From positions 1-64,000 of the forward strand of contig NZ_QLYR01000007.1 in the NCBI RefSeq assembly GCF_003268275.1: a stretch of 64,000 nucleotides of DNA, written 5' to 3'. Shown one piece after another: positions 1 to 8,033 of this stretch. This stretch comes from Hydrogeniiclostridium mannosilyticum. Its GTDB lineage: Bacteria > Bacillota > Clostridia > Oscillospirales > Acutalibacteraceae. Position numbers and translations under genes: made by a program. The notes under the pieces were generated by a model. That model had not been told where the DNA came from, made no database searches, and saw nothing but the letters and a program-made list of their open reading frames with translations. The first letter of the stretch is position 1, and every line of letters starts with the position of its first letter.

Positions 1-160
1 TCTCTCAAGTGAAAACTCTCAAACTGTTTACGGGTTCCTTTTCTCTCTTCTCGTTGTTTAATTTTCAAGGTCCTGTTTGTCTCAAAACCCGCTCCCCATC
101 TGCCTTTCACGGCTTTGTGAAGCTTTTGTTTTTTGACCGCCTCTCGCAAGGCGCTTGATT
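1..160 (-). other. rRNA operon leader (16S gene off the left edge)
   Basis: Read on the minus strand, this stretch contains GACCTTGAAAATTAAACAA (about 53-71), a motif commonly found in the leader just before 16S rRNA in Firmicutes. It is followed by GTTTGAGAGTTTT near base 20, which resembles the start of a 16S gene but then diverges. No rRNA body lies in the window, so the 16S gene itself would be to the left. The strong promoter immediately upstream supports an rRNA or other stable-RNA transcription unit. Inference from motif and promoter only. Confidence 0.6.
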
Positions 161-189
161 ATAATACCAAATCATTCCCCTTTTGTCAA
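161..189 (-). promoter_or_regulatory. Strong sigma-A promoter for the rRNA leader
   Basis: On the minus strand there is a perfect -35 TTGACA (184-189), a 17-base spacer and -10 TATTAT (161-166), with TGG just before the -10 giving an extended -10. An alternative TATAAT at 158-163 would have a 20-base spacer. It fires leftward, away from sleB and in the direction of replication expected from an origin to the right of the window. Confidence 0.75.
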
Positions 190-443
190 CCCCTTTTTTT
201 CCCTTTTTTTGAAAAAGTTATAAATTTCTCTTTTTTCGTGTTTTCCCGCGGGGCGGATGCCCGCGCACAGCGCCGCCCGCGCTAATCCGGCCGAGAACGC
301 CTGCCAAATAAAACCCGCTGGTAAATCTATCCTGCTCCAAAGGCGCGCCGGACCGGATATTTTTTCTTTTCGCTGGGAAAACTGCTTTCATGTTCAGCAT
401 TGTATACTCAAATTTAATTTTGATTGCGGAGGCCTTTAAACAA

Positions 444-1184
444 ATGAAAGTTACAGCGATTACAAAAAACAGGCTCCAATATTTTTGGCGAATACTGGTG
501 ATTATCCTATTAAATCTGCTGATGATAGCCATTGCCACCCGTGGAGCGGTGTTGGAAACCATCGGCCTGGGCGGGCTGTTTTCTTCGGAGCAGGAGGCCG
601 TGCAGACTCTTTCAAAGGTCGGGTCGCGCGGCGACGAGGTGCGTAAAATTCAGGAAAAGCTCACCAGCCTGGGATATTTAAACGACAAGATCGACGGTAT
701 TTACGGCGAAAAGACACGCAAGGCCGTGGCCGCCTTTCAAAAGGACAACGGCCTGACCGCCGACGGCATTGCCGGCCCCAAAACCCTCAGCGCGCTGGGC
801 ATCGGCGGCAGCTCCGGGCAGGGCCAGTTCAGCAGCAGCGACATCGACCTGCTGGCGCGGATTATCTCCGCCGAGTCGCGCGGCGAGCCGTACTCCGGCC
901 AGGTGGCTGTGGGCGCGGTGATTCTCAACCGCATCGAGCACCCGTCCTTCCCAAATTCTCTGGCAGGCGTCATCTACCAGCCCGGCGCCTTTTCATGCCT
1001 GACGGACGGCGGCGTCAACGCCCCGGTGGCCGACAGCGCCTACCGTGCCGCGCGCGATGCCATTAACGGCCAGGATCCCTCCGGCGGTGCTATTTACTAT
1101 TATAACCCGGATAAATCTACAAATAAATGGATTTTTTCCCGGCCTGTTATAACCGTCATTGGCAACCACCGCTTTTGCAGCTGA
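444..1184 (+). CDS. sleB: Spore cortex-lytic enzyme, SleB-type cell wall hydrolase
   Basis: A 246-residue protein. Residues about 12-36 form a single hydrophobic segment (signal or anchor). A peptidoglycan-binding domain follows (about 60-120, with GSRGDEVRKIQEKLTSLGY and GIYGEKTRKAVAAFQ). The C-terminal half is a Hydrolase_2/SleB catalytic domain containing ISAESRGEPYSGQVAVGAV, where the Glu is the expected catalytic residue. SleB enzymes open muramic-lactam cortex peptidoglycan during spore germination, so the organism is probably a spore former. The ATG at 444 is preceded by GGAGG at 428-432; an upstream in-frame ATG at 390 lacks a ribosome binding site. No ypeB or other germination gene is next to it, so a vegetative wall-hydrolase role cannot be excluded. 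Confidence 0.85.
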   Translation: MKVTAITKNRLQYFWRILVIILLNLLMIAIATRGAVLETIGLGGLFSSEQEAVQTLSKVGSRGDEVRKIQEKLTSLGYLNDKIDGIYGEKTRKAVAAFQKDNGLTADGIAGPKTLSALGIGGSSGQGQFSSSDIDLLARIISAESRGEPYSGQVAVGAVILNRIEHPSFPNSLAGVIYQPGAFSCLTDGGVNAPVADSAYRAARDAINGQDPSGGAIYYYNPDKSTNKWIFSRPVITVIGNHRFCS

Positions 1185-1507
1185 CCGTGCTCCTTTCACG
1201 CAGGCGGTCCCTCTCGCCCGGGCTTAAGGAGGTATTTTGATGATTTCACATGCACCCTTCCATCATACGCTATTGTAACAGGGGCAAGCTGAATCGGGAA
1301 ATCCGGTTACCACTCCAAAGCTTGATACTCTTTGCTTTTTTAAAATTGTAATGTTGTAGCCAGCGCCGAAGGGCTACCAAGCAATCATAGGAAAATTTAA
1401 GTAAAAAAGGAATAGCGGCCATTGTGTTTGGCATATTCTCCGTTTTAAAGGAGCGCGCCGGCGCTGTAAGCACAGGCCTTGCCGTCCTGCACCGTTCATG
1501 CGGAATG
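1185..1507. other. Intergenic region, no supported gene
   Basis: About 320 bases between sleB and the hairpin at 1508. The only notable item is a strong ribosome binding site, AAGGAGG at 1226-1232. It lies 7 bases before an ATG at 1240 that opens a 12-codon frame ending at 1278 (MISHAPFHHTLL). That may be chance or a remnant. I see no conserved protein or RNA here. Confidence 0.4.
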
Positions 1508-1548
1508 AATAAGGCCCGGAAGCAATCATGCCGCTTCCGGGCCTTATT
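1508..1548 (-). terminator. Bidirectional hairpin terminator
   Basis: A perfect 16-bp stem (AATAAGGCCCGGAAGC, 1508-1523, against 1533-1548) with a 9-base loop. It lies between convergent genes, sleB (+) and the M20 peptidase operon (-), and can serve both. The U-tracts are short, so it is not a textbook intrinsic terminator. Confidence 0.6.
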
Positions 1549-1679
1549 GACAATGGGCTTGGATTTTCACAGCTGCCCCGCGAATACGGCGGCTGCAAAA
1601 GCACAGGCCGGGGCCCGGCAGCAGCCCGTGCACAGCCAGGTTTAACGAATTGGGAGCCGGGGGCGCGCCGCCGCGGGGT

Positions 1680-3125
1680 TCAGCACTTTTTCAGCACCCG
1701 GTAAAAGAACTCCGCCGCCCGGCCCACCTTTTCGGCGGGAACGCGCTCGTTCAGGCCGTGAATCAAGCCGCGCTCCTCTTTAGAAAGCTCCATGGCGGAA
1801 AAGCGCAGCACATGCTCGCTGATGCGGCAGAAGTGCCGGGAATCGCTGCAGGCCATCATCATGTAGGGCGCCGTCACCGCCTCGGGCCAGGTTTCGCCGA
1901 TGGCGGAGCGCACCAGCTCCCAGGCCGGGCCGTCCGCCGGAGAGTATGGCGAGGCGTCGTTCCCCTGAATCCGCGTCACGGTGATGTCCGGGTCGTCGAT
2001 CACCCGGCGCAGGTAGGCCTCGCAATCGTCCATCGAATCCCCGCGGACCAGGCGCAGGTTGGCGGTCATGCGCGCCTCCGTGGGGATGGCGTTGGCGGCC
2101 TGGCTGCCCTCCATCCTGGTAAAGCAGCAGGTGGTGCGCATCAGCGCGTTCATCTCGCCGCCTGAGGCTGTGCAGATCTTTTTCAGCAGGGGCAGGAAAA
2201 GCCAAAGGTTGGCAAAAATCAGCTTCATTCCAAAGGATGAACGGCGGCCCAGAATGTTAAACATATCGCGGGCGGCAGGGGTCAGCACCGCCGGGAAGGG
2301 GCGCTTTTCCACCCGGGTGACAGCGCGGGCCAAAGCGGCAACCGGCGTTTTCACCGGCGGCGCGCTGGTGTGCCCGCCCTTGCTCTTGATGGAAAGCTCC
2401 ACATCGAGCTGGCCCTTTTCACAAATGCCCACCACAGCGGTCTTTTCCTTGACGCCGGGGAACGCCCCCTCTACAATTGCGCCGCCCTCGTCCAGCACCA
2501 GAGCGGGATGAATGCCGCGCTGTTCCAGCACGTCCACAATCGCGGGCGCGCTGGGGCCCATGATCTCCTCATCCCCCGAAAAGGAAAAATACACGTCGTG
2601 CTCAGGGATATAGCCTTGCTCCAGCAGCGCCTCTGCGGCCTCCAGGATGCCGCAGAGGGTTCCCTTCGTGTCCAGCGTCCCGCGCCCCCACAGGACGCCG
2701 TCCGCATCCAGCTCCCCGCAGAAGGGCGGCTTTTGCCAGCCGGTGAGGTCGCCCGGGGGCACCACGTCGTAATGCGCCATCAGAACGGCAGGCGCGCCGG
2801 GCTGTTTCCCCTTCCAATAATAGAGGAGGCCGCTCGGGCCGATTCGCTCCCGGGGGCAGGCTGCCGTCACCCGGGGGTAGAGCGCCTCCAGCAGGCGGCG
2901 GAAGTCCTCGAAGGCGCCCTCGTCCACCTCCTGCGGGTTTCTGGAGGACACGGTAGGCACCCTTACCATCTGGGAAAGATGCTCCACCGCCCGCTTATAT
3001 TCAATGCAGGCCGCCTCGCCGGGCGTATTTTTCCCCTCGCCGGGCTTAAACAGCGCCGCGCGCACCAGCACCACCGCCAGCAGCACGGCGGCGGCGCAGG
3101 CCAGCGCCAACAGAACCCACAGCAT
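1680..3125 (-). CDS. M20 family metallopeptidase (carboxypeptidase S / Gly-X type)
   Basis: A 481-residue M20 zinc exopeptidase with an N-terminal membrane anchor (residues 1-25). The family's metal and catalytic motifs are present: AHYDVVP, GRGTLDTKG and SGDEEIMGP, in the expected order. A dimerisation domain begins near KSKGGHTSAPP. Related enzymes hydrolyse small peptides or N-acyl amino acids. It is the last gene of a minus-strand operon: 3 bases separate it from the upstream membrane protein. Pairing with DUF5058 and its partner suggests it processes a substrate that those membrane proteins move, but the substrate is unknown. Confidence 0.85.
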   Translation of the reverse strand: MLWVLLALACAAAVLLAVVLVRAALFKPGEGKNTPGEAACIEYKRAVEHLSQMVRVPTVSSRNPQEVDEGAFEDFRRLLEALYPRVTAACPRERIGPSGLLYYWKGKQPGAPAVLMAHYDVVPPGDLTGWQKPPFCGELDADGVLWGRGTLDTKGTLCGILEAAEALLEQGYIPEHDVYFSFSGDEEIMGPSAPAIVDVLEQRGIHPALVLDEGGAIVEGAFPGVKEKTAVVGICEKGQLDVELSIKSKGGHTSAPPVKTPVAALARAVTRVEKRPFPAVLTPAARDMFNILGRRSSFGMKLIFANLWLFLPLLKKICTASGGEMNALMRTTCCFTRMEGSQAANAIPTEARMTANLRLVRGDSMDDCEAYLRRVIDDPDITVTRIQGNDASPYSPADGPAWELVRSAIGETWPEAVTAPYMMMACSDSRHFCRISEHVLRFSAMELSKEERGLIHGLNERVPAEKVGRAAEFFYRVLKKC

Positions 3126-3128
3126 GGC

Positions 3129-3800
3129 TTACACCTTTCCTTTCTTATAGAGAATCCGGGCCACGCCGATGGCCACCAGCGCCCCCACGGGCACCAGTAC
3201 GCTGACCGAGGAGGCCAGGGAAGGCACAATTAGGAACAGGACAATCATAAACAGCAGCGGCGCCACCGCGATCTTCCAGTTTTTCGAGATATACACCACG
3301 CCCAGGCCGCCGAACAGTGCGGGCAGAATCATCTTAAAGGCGGGCTTGAGCACGGAGGACTCCAGCACCGGCGTCAGCTGGGCAAAAAGCAGCACGCCCA
3401 GCGCCAGGATGATGGTGGTAACAATGGAGGTGGTGGCAATGGCAATGGTGGAAATGACCTCCCCCTCCTCGCTGCCGGGCTTTACCCTGGCGGCCTCCAT
3501 GGAGTTAATAGCCGCCGGCGCCTTCAGGTTGGTGATATTGCCGGTGACAAAGGCCAGGTAGGTGCCGCCGCTCCCCAGCATGGGGGCGTAGGTAAACACC
3601 TCAATGGTACACACCGTCCAGTAGATGGGCGCCACGCCCAGCAGGCCCTTGAGCACGGCAAGCGTGTCGGGCCACGCGCCGAAATAAATACACATAGAAA
3701 CCGGCACCAGCAGCATTACAATCAGAGCGCCTACCATCCAAATCCTTCCGTAAAAGTGGACCTGGTCCTCGTAAGCGCTGTTTTCAACCGTTTTTTTCAT
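3129..3800 (-). CDS. Membrane protein, partner of DUF5058 protein
   Basis: A 223-residue integral membrane protein with about five hydrophobic segments (near 22-45, 55-75, 120-145, 160-185, 190-215) and a short soluble N-terminus. I do not recognise a named family for certain. It sits between the DUF5058 gene (13 bases upstream) and the M20 peptidase (3 bases downstream), so the three are almost certainly co-transcribed. This layout suggests the two membrane proteins form one transporter-like complex. The start is ATG at 3800, preceded on the minus strand by a GGAGG-type site. Confidence 0.7.
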   Translation of the reverse strand: MKKTVENSAYEDQVHFYGRIWMVGALIVMLLVPVSMCIYFGAWPDTLAVLKGLLGVAPIYWTVCTIEVFTYAPMLGSGGTYLAFVTGNITNLKAPAAINSMEAARVKPGSEEGEVISTIAIATTSIVTTIILALGVLLFAQLTPVLESSVLKPAFKMILPALFGGLGVVYISKNWKIAVAPLLFMIVLFLIVPSLASSVSVLVPVGALVAIGVARILYKKGKV

Positions 3801-3813
3801 GGTTTATCCCTCC

Positions 3814-4545
3814 TCAGTTCCAAAGCCCCTGGGGCAGCAGGTTGGCGGGCAGAATATTGGCATAGGCTATGGAGCACGCCATGGCCCCCAGCATGCTGAT
3901 GGGCAGGGCAAAATTTTCCAGCCACTTCACCTTTTTGACCTTGACAAGCACGCCGCAAATGCCCATTAGGAGCGCGGAGGTGAGCAGGGTCAGGATGGAG
4001 AGCAGCCCGTCGGAGATGCCCATGCCGAGGAACGCGGAGATCATGCCCAGGAACAGGGCGGTAATAAACAGGTCGCCCCACTTGGTGTCGCGTTTTTGCA
4101 GCTTATGGATGCCCCCCTGGATTTTTTTCAGGAACAGCGGAATGATGATGAGCGGCGTGATGCAGCCCAGCGTCATCACCCAGGCCACCGCCGTAAAGGC
4201 AGCCGGGTTTGTGATGGGGTCGGCAATGCTCTGCCCCAGGGCGTTAAGCGCCGTCGTCGCGGCGGGCAGCTCATAGGTCACGGCGCCGAGCACGCTCAGG
4301 CGAATCCATGGCAGCGGCAGGCCCAGCGCGCTGGTGAGGCCGATCAGGCCGATGAGGATGGAGATGGACGGCAGCACGGCGAACACCGCGCTGGAGAAAA
4401 TCGTCTTTTTAATGACGGAGCCCGTAATGCCGAGGGCCTTGCCCCGGCGCAGGGCCTTTACAAGAAAGTAAACGGACTGGGCGATGACGAAAATACCAAC
4501 GATCCCGCCCAGAATGTACATAAACGTACTGTTTTTAAAATCCAT
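3814..4545 (-). CDS. DUF5058 family membrane protein
   Basis: A 243-residue polytopic protein that I match to DUF5058 by its N-terminal pattern (MDFKNSTFMYILGGIVGIF) and the segment LPLPWIRLSVLGAVTYELPA. About six membrane spans are visible. The family is uncharacterised; members usually lie beside a second membrane protein and an amidohydrolase or M20 peptidase, as here. A substrate such as a dipeptide or acylated amino acid is inference. A ribosome binding site (GGGAG) lies about 11 bases before the ATG. Confidence 0.75.
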   Translation of the reverse strand: MDFKNSTFMYILGGIVGIFVIAQSVYFLVKALRRGKALGITGSVIKKTIFSSAVFAVLPSISILIGLIGLTSALGLPLPWIRLSVLGAVTYELPAATTALNALGQSIADPITNPAAFTAVAWVMTLGCITPLIIIPLFLKKIQGGIHKLQKRDTKWGDLFITALFLGMISAFLGMGISDGLLSILTLLTSALLMGICGVLVKVKKVKWLENFALPISMLGAMACSIAYANILPANLLPQGLWN

Positions 4546-4587
4546 GCAATCTATTTCTCCCTTCTAAAGAACAATCAGTCTAGCGCC

Positions 4588-4722
4588 CTAGACGCCCGTA
4601 TGTACGGAAAACCGGGTTTCCCGGCGCTCGCGCGGCCCTGAAGGCGCGCGAGCGCCCCATCGGGCCCCAGGGGGTAGGCGCGCCGGCTGCTCTGCCGCGC
4701 CGGCGGCTTTGTTGTTTTCCAT
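4588..4722 (-). CDS. Possible 44-aa leader ORF upstream of the DUF5058 operon
   Basis: A short frame starting ATG at 4722 (or 4725), with a perfect AAGGAGG (4729-4735) 6 bases upstream, ending 42 bases before the DUF5058 start. The product begins MENNKAAGAAEQPARL and is rich in Ala, Pro and Arg. It contains a GC-rich inverted repeat (GGCGCTCGCGCG at 4622-4633 and its complement near 4645-4656). The strong ribosome binding site is the only real support. It may be a leader peptide, a decayed gene, or chance in GC-rich DNA. Confidence 0.3.
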   Translation of the reverse strand: MENNKAAGAAEQPARLPPGARWGARAPSGPRERRETRFSVHTGV

Positions 4723-5116
4723 CATAAACCTCCTTCACGCCCGTTCCGGGCATTGCTTCCGTGCTTTGGCGCGGCCCGGGCCGGGCCGGGCGGCGGGACG
4801 CGCCGTTTTCATTTCTATCATAGCAGAAAAGTCCGCTGTTTACAACAAAATCAGCGGTTCCACCCGCGCCGCCGGCGGCAATTCAACAGACAACGGGCGT
4901 TATAAAACCATGCGGAAAATGAAAGGAAATGCCGGGCGAATAACGGCGGCCCCGCGGGCGCAGAGGGAAAACAGCCCGGCCGTTTGGCAGCACATAAAAA
5001 GCATAGGCATTATTTATTGCAAAACAAAAACCGGCAAAGGCAAACGCCTTTGTATTTTTTTACTATATTTTTATATTAATGATAATAAAAACAATAAATA
5101 ATTTATGTGATTATTG
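4723..5116. other. Intergenic region at a sharp base-composition boundary
   Basis: Up to about 5000 the DNA is GC-rich, with reiterated CCGGGC near 4768-4790. From about 5000 it becomes strongly AT-rich and stays so through the next genes. I see no gene here. The change marks the left edge of the island at about 5.1-9.6 kb. No transposase, integrase or clear attachment repeat is visible. Confidence 0.5.
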
Positions 5117-5144
5117 TTGACATTTTATTTTTTAAAGCTATACT
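5117..5144 (+). promoter_or_regulatory. Promoter of the matrixin-like protease gene
   Basis: TTGACA at 5117-5122, a 16-base spacer, and TATACT at 5139-5144. It is followed by a short palindrome (GGAAGCTTCC, about 5153-5162) in the 5' untranslated region and a ribosome binding site (GAGG, 5196-5199). This is a strong sigma-A type promoter driving the protease and possibly the first lipoproteins. Confidence 0.7.
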
Positions 5145-5207
5145 ATAGGTAAGGAAGCTTCCCTTCATTATTTATTCATAATTTGAGAAAGGGTTGAGGA
5201 TTTGATT

Positions 5208-5813
5208 ATGAAATTGAAAAAGCGCATTTTGGGGTTACTTTTAGCGTTATCCATTCTCATTGTGCCGACTACTCAAGTGTTTGCGGCAACACCAACTTTT
5301 TGGTGTGAATTTTTAGGAAATATCAAGAATGTTACTTATTATGTATCTACCTCTGCAAATTCTACCTATATTAATCAAATAAATTTAGCAATCTCCAATT
5401 GGCGGTCTTCTTCGTATCTTAATAACAAGCCAGTCCTTAATAAAACATCCAATGTATCTTCATATGCGTTAGCTTACTATACCTACTCTTCCGGAACAGA
5501 TATGAACACTTTGGGAATAACCAAACATTTTACTACTGGTTCCCATCAGGTAAATCCAGATTCAAATAACTGGAACTTTGCTGAAGTCTATATAAACAAC
5601 TCGACAATCAACAGGACAAATTATGGTAGATTAAATCCCCCGTTTACTTATAATCAATGGATTCAGGGAATTATTGCCCATGAAACAGGGCACGCATTGG
5701 GATTATCTCACAATATGTATAATACTAGTAGTCTTATGTATTATCAGGCAACAGGTTGGAAAGCATATGTTATCCAAAAAGAGGACGGAGATGCCTATAA
5801 TACTTTATACTAA
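5208..5813 (+). CDS. Secreted matrixin-like (metzincin) zinc metalloprotease
   Basis: A 201-residue protein with a clear signal peptide (cleavage after about residue 26, near VFA|ATP). Its catalytic zinc motif HETGHALGLSH occupies residues 158-168, and a Met-turn (SLMYY, Met about 177) follows, which together define a metzincin. The compact size and layout fit the matrixin (M10A) group. No propeptide with a PRCGxPD cysteine switch is seen; the only Cys is near residue 33 in FWCEF. It is probably secreted and cuts extracellular protein. The ATG at 5208 has GAGG 8 bases upstream; an in-frame TTG at 5202 is less likely. The gene is much more AT-rich than genes outside the island. Five lipoprotein genes follow directly, the first 14 bases downstream. 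Confidence 0.85.
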   Translation: MKLKKRILGLLLALSILIVPTTQVFAATPTFWCEFLGNIKNVTYYVSTSANSTYINQINLAISNWRSSSYLNNKPVLNKTSNVSSYALAYYTYSSGTDMNTLGITKHFTTGSHQVNPDSNNWNFAEVYINNSTINRTNYGRLNPPFTYNQWIQGIIAHETGHALGLSHNMYNTSSLMYYQATGWKAYVIQKEDGDAYNTLY

Positions 5814-5827
5814 TGGAGGAATATATA

Positions 5828-6475
5828 ATGCATACTTATATTCTGACAAAAAGATTATCATTTTTTCTGGCTTTTATACTTCTGATTCTTTCAAGTGCGT
5901 GTGCGAGAGCAAACAATCCTCCGGAAGGCTATTCCTTTATAGAAAGCCCTGCATCCGACAGTCAGATTGTCGGCAAGGCCGGGGTTTCTGCACCGATGTA
6001 TATCACAACATGTGCTGACGACCTATTCAAAATGGTTCCTATCGTTGTTCAAGGAGAATTTTTAGGCAACACCGATACGCGCTTTTCTAATGATGGCACT
6101 AAGTCTGTTTATACCAAGGGGCTATTTAGAATTGAAAAGATCTTTAAAGGCGATTATGAGGATCCGTATATTGAGGCCCTTTATCCCGGCGGGTATTTCC
6201 CTTTGGATAAATATATAGAAGAAATCGGCGGCTACCTTGCACAGCAAGGGGGATATGACCAAATTCCGGAAAACGAACGTGCCGGTAAATTTATCGATGG
6301 TACAAGCGAATTTAGTGCATCCCCTGAGCCTGGAAATTCCTATATTTTATTTTTGAAGCCTTCTTTAAAGGAATACTGGGTTCAAACCGCTAAGTTTGGA
6401 ATTTTACATGTCCAGGGCAACCAGGCCTACGATTATGACACACAAGCTTATAAAACTTTCGCCTTTATGCAGTAA
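5828..6475 (+). CDS. Island lipoprotein 1 (tandem paralogue family)
   Basis: A 215-residue putative lipoprotein. A signal peptide ends in the lipobox LSSAC, so the Cys should be lipidated. The mature part starts with PEGYSFIESPASDSQIVG. Its core holds VVQGEFLGNTDT and GLFRIEKIFKGDYED, then QIPENERA, and it ends YKTFAFMQ. I cannot assign a named family. The core pattern resembles OB-fold inhibitors, which is inference. The ATG at 5828 has GGAGGA 7 bases upstream and lies 14 bases after the protease stop, so the two genes are probably co-transcribed. Nearly all of this gene is repeated at 8325-8881. Confidence 0.8.
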   Translation: MHTYILTKRLSFFLAFILLILSSACARANNPPEGYSFIESPASDSQIVGKAGVSAPMYITTCADDLFKMVPIVVQGEFLGNTDTRFSNDGTKSVYTKGLFRIEKIFKGDYEDPYIEALYPGGYFPLDKYIEEIGGYLAQQGGYDQIPENERAGKFIDGTSEFSASPEPGNSYILFLKPSLKEYWVQTAKFGILHVQGNQAYDYDTQAYKTFAFMQ

Positions 6476-6513
6476 ACGCTGAATCATATTTTAATTGTTT
6501 AAGGAGTGTTATC

Positions 6514-7176
6514 GTGAGAAAGTTTTTCAATAGACTTCATTTTCTGTTATCTGGAATTTTATTAGTAATGGTATTTTCTTTAACTGCGTGTTCAAGTACT
6601 AGGACGCTAGAGCCTGCTCCGGAAGGCTATTCCTTTATAGAGCCCCCTTCAGAGGAGCAAATCTACGGTCGACTTGAAAGCTCATCAATGCATATGACCA
6701 ACAATCCTGAACAAATTGCCAATTGGTATTGCGACGTAATTGTTGTTGGTAAATTTTTGGGAAACACAGATACTTTTATGTTAGATAGTGACATTCCCAT
6801 GATTTATACGAGAGGGTTATTTGAGGTCACAGATGTACTAAAAGGCAATTATGATGAAGAATATATTGAGGCTGCTTATTATGGAGGAATTATTTCTATA
6901 GCAGAATATATCGATTCCTTATCGCCGGTCCAACTAAAAAATTACGGCTTGGACCAAATTTCTGAAAGTAATTGTGACAATTTATACATTGAAGAACGTG
7001 AATCAGAAAACAGCGCGGAACCCGAACCAGCAGTCTCCTATATTCTGTTGTTGGCAAAATCAGATGACGGCTATTATACCATTCAGTCAGGTGCCTTGGG
7101 CATGCTCCCCATGCAGGACGGCAAGGCCTACGACTACGCCACAAATTCTTACAAGACCTTTTCCTTTATGGAGTAA
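6514..7176 (+). CDS. Island lipoprotein 2 (tandem paralogue family)
   Basis: A 220-residue lipoprotein beginning with GTG, with AAGGAG 7 bases upstream. The signal peptide ends LTACS. The mature protein shares PEGYSFIEPPSEEQIYGR, VVGKFLGNTDTF, a KG-containing strand (FEVTDVLKGNYDE) and the C-terminal signature YDYATNSYKTFSFME with its neighbours. The first third is almost identical to lipoprotein 5 (8920-9576), while the middle diverges. It lies 38 bases after lipoprotein 1. Function unknown; a cell-surface partner or inhibitor of the adjacent protease is the favoured guess. Confidence 0.8.
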   Translation: MRKFFNRLHFLLSGILLVMVFSLTACSSTRTLEPAPEGYSFIEPPSEEQIYGRLESSSMHMTNNPEQIANWYCDVIVVGKFLGNTDTFMLDSDIPMIYTRGLFEVTDVLKGNYDEEYIEAAYYGGIISIAEYIDSLSPVQLKNYGLDQISESNCDNLYIEERESENSAEPEPAVSYILLLAKSDDGYYTIQSGALGMLPMQDGKAYDYATNSYKTFSFME

Positions 7177-7200
7177 CCCGTAAGCTTTTATTCATTGCAG

Positions 7201-7246
7201 GCACCGGGGCGGGCGGCTGGGCCGTTTGCTCCGGTGTTTGTGTGTT
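7201..7246 (+). terminator. Terminator hairpin, first of three copies
   Basis: CACCGG (7202-7207) pairs with CCGGTG (7231-7236), and an inner GCGGGCGGC/GCCGTTTGC stem uses G-U pairs. A T-rich tail (TTTGTGTGTT) follows. The same element recurs after lipoprotein 3 (about 8058) and lipoprotein 5 (about 9601), so it was copied along with the genes. Confidence 0.65.
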
Positions 7247-7284
7247 AAATATATTAAAAAATATTAATATATTTATATTTTATG

Positions 7285-7313
7285 TTGATAAATATCTTTT
7301 TTTGTCTTATATT
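7285..7313 (+). promoter_or_regulatory. Promoter of lipoprotein 3
   Basis: TTGATA (7285-7290), a 17-base spacer and TATATT (7308-7313) in a very AT-rich stretch. An identical copy, shifted by 857 bases, lies at 8142-8170 in front of the next gene. Lipoproteins 3 and 4 therefore have their own promoters rather than depending only on the protease promoter. Confidence 0.6.
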
Positions 7314-7373
7314 TGAGATAGGAAAATTTTACGCCGCTTGTTTCCACCTCAGACTAAAAAGGAGTTGACCATC

Positions 7374-8033
7374 ATGAAAAAGCGCATTCGAGTATATGTC
7401 AAATCTTTTGCCTGTTTGATTATTACTTCCCTGCTTGTAGCCCTGTCCGCATGTTCTTCCACGCCTTCCGCGCCAGAAACCACCCCCGGCCCGGACGGCT
7501 ATACCTTGATCGCTGAGCCCAGCAAAGAGCAAATTATTGGGTCGGCGGAGCGTTATGCCAGCTACGGGACAAACAACGCCGAAACACTCGCAAAAGATGC
7601 AACGCTTATTGTAGTGGGTAAGTTTTTGGGCAACACGGAATCCTATGCGGAGACAAACATGATTTACACAAAAGGGTTGTTTGAAGTAGAGGATGTTCTA
7701 AAGGGAAGCTATGAGGAGAAATATATTGAGGCTGTTTACAATGGCGGCGCTGTTCCACTGAACCAATATATGGAGGGGCTAACGGAAGATCAAATAAAAA
7801 ATTATGGGTATGATCAGATACCGGAAAATGAACGCGCCCGGCAATATATCGAAAAACGTGTTGCTGATACGGGTGCAGAACCCGAAAAGGACACTGCTTA
7901 TATTCTCCTGCTTATACAAACAGCCAAGGGCTACGCTATCCAAATTGATAAATTCGGCATGATCCCCATGCAGGACGGCAAGGCCTACGACTATGCCACA
8001 AATTCTTACAAGACCTTTTCCTTCATGGAGTAA
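7374..8033 (+). CDS. Island lipoprotein 3 (tandem paralogue family)
   Basis: A 219-residue lipoprotein starting MKKRIRVYVKSFACL with lipobox LSACS. The mature region keeps the family pattern: GPDGYTLIAEPSKEQIIGS, LIVVGKFLGNTESY, YTKGLFEVEDVLKGSY, QIPENERA, EPEKDTAYILLL and YDYATNSYKTFSFME. It is the most GC-balanced member and the most diverged in the middle. The ATG at 7374 is set by AAAGGAG at about 7358. Its start carries a run of five A bases (ATGAAAAAG), useful for comparison with the broken start of the next gene. It has its own promoter and is followed by the repeated terminator. Confidence 0.8.
   Translation: MKKRIRVYVKSFACLIITSLLVALSACSSTPSAPETTPGPDGYTLIAEPSKEQIIGSAERYASYGTNNAETLAKDATLIVVGKFLGNTESYAETNMIYTKGLFEVEDVLKGSYEEKYIEAVYNGGAVPLNQYMEGLTEDQIKNYGYDQIPENERARQYIEKRVADTGAEPEKDTAYILLLIQTAKGYAIQIDKFGMIPMQDGKAYDYATNSYKTFSFME

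Noticed and set aside
1240-1278. 12-codon frame with perfect ribosome binding site
   Set aside because: Too short to support; no downstream gene that it could regulate on this strand. Kept only as a note.
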